Below the pieces are notes generated by a model. That model saw only the letters and a list, made by a program, of their open reading frames with translations, had not been told where the DNA came from and made no database searches. Below are positions 5,370 to 7,514 of a stretch of 7,514 nucleotides of DNA, one piece after another. Position 1 is the stretch's first letter. Each line of letters begins with the position of its first letter. Origin of the DNA: an uncultured Pseudorhodobacter sp. (lineage in GTDB: Bacteria; Pseudomonadota; Alphaproteobacteria; Rhodobacterales; Rhodobacteraceae); NCBI GenBank assembly GCA_945957495.1, contig CAMFLG010000144.1:1-7514 (forward strand), in the 5' to 3' direction. Position numbers and translations under genes: made by a program.

Positions 5370-6038
5370 ATGACCAAAACTCCCTTTCCCGGCCCGCAGA
5401 TCCCGTCGCTGGTGCAGCAGGTTCTGACCCGCATCGACCTTGGCCAGTTGAACCCCGGCGATTTGCTGGACGAGGCTGAACTGGCGGAAAGCTGTGGCGT
5501 GTCGCGCACGCCGGTGCGCGAGGCGATTCTGTATCTGGAGGCACTGGGCCTTGTGCGCCGTCTGCCGCGCAAGGGGGCGACGATTTTCCGCCCCACGATC
5601 GAAGAGTTTCTGGCGATTCTGGAGGTGCATGCCAAGCTGGAGGGGCAGGCGGCGGGCCTTGCGGCGCGGCGGTTGTCGCGGCAGGGGGCGGCGGATCTGG
5701 AGGCGGCGGTGCGCGCCTGCGAGGCGCATGCAGCAGCCAGCCCCAATGCCGACCCGGATGGCTATTACCAGCACAACCTGCGCTTTCACGAATGTGTGGC
5801 GCTGGCCTCGGGCAATGGCGTGCTGCTGGAATCGCTCAAGACCAATGCGCGCAAGCTGCTGGCCTATTACCGCGCCCGCTATCGCTTTGCCGGGGCGATA
5901 CCGCTGTCGGCCACCGAACACCGCGCCATCGCCGGGCTGATCACGGCTGGTGAGTCAGCGGCGGCAGAGGCTGCGATGCAAAGCCATGTGCAGTTTGATC
6001 AGGTCACGGTGATGGATTTGCTGGCCGTCTTGTCCTGA
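5370..6038 (+). CDS. GntR-family transcriptional regulator with FCD ligand domain
   Basis: This 222-residue DNA-binding regulator belongs to the FadR/FCD subfamily of GntR, usually repressors of catabolic genes released by a small carboxylate. The winged helix covers about residues 10-75, with the recognition segment GVSRTPVREAI (43-53) and wing GLVRRLPRKGA (60-70). The FCD helical domain covers about 78-215. Its metal/ligand residues appear as N136, H140, H184 and H206; the first is Asn where some members have Asp. The ATG at 5370 has a poor ribosome site, but longer in-frame versions add a non-homologous stretch and, from the first ATG, would run through the tRNA terminator. The last 40 bp overlap the convergent amidotransferase gene. 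The likely targets are the neighbouring amidotransferase and P450 genes, inferred from position. Confidence 0.9.
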   Translation: MTKTPFPGPQIPSLVQQVLTRIDLGQLNPGDLLDEAELAESCGVSRTPVREAILYLEALGLVRRLPRKGATIFRPTIEEFLAILEVHAKLEGQAAGLAARRLSRQGAADLEAAVRACEAHAAASPNADPDGYYQHNLRFHECVALASGNGVLLESLKTNARKLLAYYRARYRFAGAIPLSATEHRAIAGLITAGESAAAEAAMQSHVQFDQVTVMDLLAVLS

Positions 6039-6754
6039 GTCGGCTGGCCGGGGCGCGGCAATTCCAGAAACCGCGCCATCCATTCGGCAAAACGCGGGCC
6101 TTCTATACCGCCTTGCAGGGCGGCGCGGGCGGCAATGCCCACCTCTGCCGGGAAATGCGGCGCGAACTCCTCGACCAGGGCTGCGGCGAATTCGGGCGTC
6201 ATTTCCGGGTGGTACTGGGTGGCAAAGACGGCATCGCCAATGCGGTAGGCCGCCACCGGGCAACCGGGCGAGGTGCCGATCACCTCTGCCCCCGGGGGCA
6301 GGGCCGTCACCTGTTCGCCATGCGCCGCCGCCAGCCGGATATGGCCAGCCCCATCCATCCACGCGGCAGGGGCGGTGATGGTGGTATCTGCCGCACCCAG
6401 CACAAACGGGCCGGGGCTGTGGCCGACCGTGCCGCCCAAAGCCTGAGCAATCGCCTGATGGCCGAAACACGCCCCCACCATGGGTATCCCCGTCGCAAAG
6501 GCGTCGCGGATCAGGTCCATCAGCCGCGCGATCCAAGCCGTATCATCGCGCACCGAGGCCGGGCTGCCGCCGATGACAAAGCCGTCAAACCACTGAATCC
6601 CATCAGGAAATTCGCCCTTCGGCAGATCAAAGGCGCTGACACCCCATGTGGGGCGCACGTCCGCCAGCAGGGTTGCAAACTTTTCCGCATCGCGGGGATG
6701 ACGGGCGGCAAAATCGGAATCGTCGGTGTTTGTGACCAGCAGCCCGATATGCAT
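5999..6754 (-). CDS. Free-standing class I glutamine amidotransferase (GMP synthase-like domain)
   Basis: This 251-residue cytoplasmic protein has the class I (triad) glutamine amidotransferase fold of the COG0518 type, without a synthetase domain. Such enzymes hydrolyse glutamine or gamma-glutamyl compounds. The nucleophile is C96 in GACFGHQAIAQALGG (94-108), the oxyanion region is IGGSPAS (61-67), an AAHGEQV motif lies at 143-149, and H182 and E184 of QYHPEM complete the triad. About 60 residues follow the HPE motif and end in a polar tail that overlaps the GntR gene. The ATG at 6754 was chosen, with AAAGGA (6768-6763 on the minus strand) eight bases away; a TTG at 6757 is also possible. 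It is not GuaA, which is twice as long. A role in gamma-glutamyl amide hydrolysis is conceivable but unproven. Confidence 0.87.
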   Translation of the reverse strand: MHIGLLVTNTDDSDFAARHPRDAEKFATLLADVRPTWGVSAFDLPKGEFPDGIQWFDGFVIGGSPASVRDDTAWIARLMDLIRDAFATGIPMVGACFGHQAIAQALGGTVGHSPGPFVLGAADTTITAPAAWMDGAGHIRLAAAHGEQVTALPPGAEVIGTSPGCPVAAYRIGDAVFATQYHPEMTPEFAAALVEEFAPHFPAEVGIAARAALQGGIEGPRFAEWMARFLELPRPGQPTQDKTASKSITVT

Positions 6755-6824
6755 CAAGAATTTCCTTTACATATTTATAAAGCACATCATTATACAAAAC
6801 ACGTCGCACGGCAAGGAGACTTTG
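6755..6824. promoter_or_regulatory. AT-rich divergent promoter region (amidotransferase / P450)
   Basis: Of bases 6755-6800 only 11 of 46 are G or C, in sharp contrast to the flanking genes. Minus strand: a perfect TATAAT lies at 6794-6789, placing initiation near 6782 and leaving about 28 bases of leader, though no good -35 is seen. Plus strand: TTTACA (6766-6771) and TATACA (6791-6796) are promoter-like but 19 bp apart. The two -10 elements overlap. TTTATAAA (6774-6781) is a perfect palindrome. CATTATACAA (6788-6797) matches seven of ten bases of TTGTATACAA, a site used by some GntR/FCD proteins. AAGGAGA (6813-6819) is the P450 ribosome site. Confidence 0.6.
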
Positions 6825-7514
6825 ATGACCGTCTGGACACCTACCGATGACGGCCATGCCGATCTGACCAGCCATGATACCTTTACCGCCGGTGCGCCGC
6901 ACAACACCTTTGCCCGCCTGCGCCGCGACGATCCGATGCACTGGACCGAATGGGATCAGGGGCAGCCGTTCTGGTCTGTCACCCGCCATGCCGATATTCA
7001 CGCGCTGAACGGCAAGCCCGATCTTCTGTCCTCGGCCCGGGGTATCCGGATGGAGGATCAGAGTTACGAGGAATATTTGGCCCGCCGCACCTTTCAGGAA
7101 ACCGATCCGCCCGAACATATGATGACCCGGATCAAGGTGGCCAAGGCGTTTTCAAAACCCGTGGTGGCCGGGTTTGAACAGGCGATCCGCGATCTGTGCG
7201 GGCCGATTCTGGATCAGGCGCTGGAAAAGGGCACGTTTGACGCCACCAAGGACATTGCCCGCGAATTGCCGATGCGCATGCTGGGCCGCATCGTTGGCCT
7301 GCCGGATGCAGACCTGCCCTGGCTGGTGGAAAAGGGCGATGCGCTGATTGCCAACACCGACCCGGATTTCACCGATCATGTGCTGGACAAGCTGACCACC
7401 GACGAATTCCGCATGATGCCGTTCAATTCGCCCGCCGGGGCAGAGTTGTTCCTGTATGCCAAGGATCTGATGCAGAAAAAGGCGGCGGCGGGGGATACCT
7501 CTGGCGTGTTGCAC
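6825..7514 (+). CDS. Cytochrome P450, N-terminal part (cut by window end)
   Basis: The frame is open from the ATG at 6825 to the window end with no stop, giving 230 residues of a soluble bacterial cytochrome P450, usually around 400. These are heme monooxygenases that draw electrons from a ferredoxin and reductase. The call rests on the N-terminal pattern PHNTFARLRRDDPMHW (25-40), FWSVTRHADI (49-58), and above all the C-helix motif DPPEHMMTRIKVAKAFS (94-110), where H98 and R102 normally contact heme propionates, followed by ARELPMRMLGRIVGLPDAD (145-163). There is no membrane anchor. The I-helix, ExxR and heme-cysteine loop lie beyond the window, so integrity and subfamily cannot be judged. 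AAGGAGA precedes the start by five bases. The substrate is unknown; the sequence style recalls alkane, terpene or sterol P450s. Confidence 0.92.
   Translation, partial: MTVWTPTDDGHADLTSHDTFTAGAPHNTFARLRRDDPMHWTEWDQGQPFWSVTRHADIHALNGKPDLLSSARGIRMEDQSYEEYLARRTFQETDPPEHMMTRIKVAKAFSKPVVAGFEQAIRDLCGPILDQALEKGTFDATKDIARELPMRMLGRIVGLPDADLPWLVEKGDALIANTDPDFTDHVLDKLTTDEFRMMPFNSPAGAELFLYAKDLMQKKAAAGDTSGVLH

Noticed and set aside
6113..6850. Plus-strand open frame of 245 codons opposite the amidotransferase gene
   Set aside because: It is antisense to an enzyme with an intact catalytic triad, and its product has no recognisable pattern.
49..7514. CRISPR array, insertion sequence or tandem repeats
   Set aside because: Reading through the window showed no regularly spaced repeats, no transposase-like reading frame and no terminal inverted repeats. 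The Tn5 mosaic end at 30-48 belongs to the sequencing adapter.

Overview
The window reads as a contig end from a GC-rich alphaproteobacterium, most likely of the Rhodobacterales (Paracoccaceae type). The basis is the strong G/C bias at third codon positions, the protein style, and the run DUF3775 - trxC - tRNA-Ala; the taxonomy is inference. Bases 1-48 are not genomic. They are a complete Illumina Nextera i7 adapter (tail of P7, an 8-base index, Read 2 sequence, mosaic end) left in the assembly, so real sequence begins at base 49.

Left part (254-5079, all + strand): a Tat-exported YtcJ-type amidohydrolase (254-2191); an azlC/azlD pair (2255-2986 and 2976-3302, 11-bp overlap) encoding a two-part branched-chain amino acid exporter; a four-helix membrane protein of the DUF4239/bestrophin-like family (3380-4189); a small DUF3775 protein with a strong Shine-Dalgarno (4249-4566); and trxC, thioredoxin 2 with its zinc-ribbon head (4627-5079). 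Apart from azlCD the genes are separated by about 60-80 bp. Several of these gaps hold compact inverted repeats and weak promoter-like elements, so this looks like a row of small transcription units rather than one long operon.

Centre (5129-5283): a tRNA-Ala(CGC) gene with encoded CCA and the G3:U70 identity pair, a consensus TTGACA -35 box upstream, and a textbook Rho-independent terminator downstream.

Right part (5370-7514): a GntR/FCD regulator (+), a free-standing class I glutamine amidotransferase (-) whose 3' end overlaps the regulator gene tail-to-tail by 40 bp, and a cytochrome P450 (+) cut off by the window end after 230 codons. The amidotransferase and P450 genes diverge from a 70-bp spacer that is strikingly AT-rich for this genome; it holds a perfect minus-strand TATAAT and a GntR-like half-site. 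This trio is the most promising part of the window for an undescribed function: a catabolic or tailoring module controlled by the adjacent regulator. That link is inferred from position alone. No CRISPR array, insertion sequence, prophage gene or integration-site duplication was seen.
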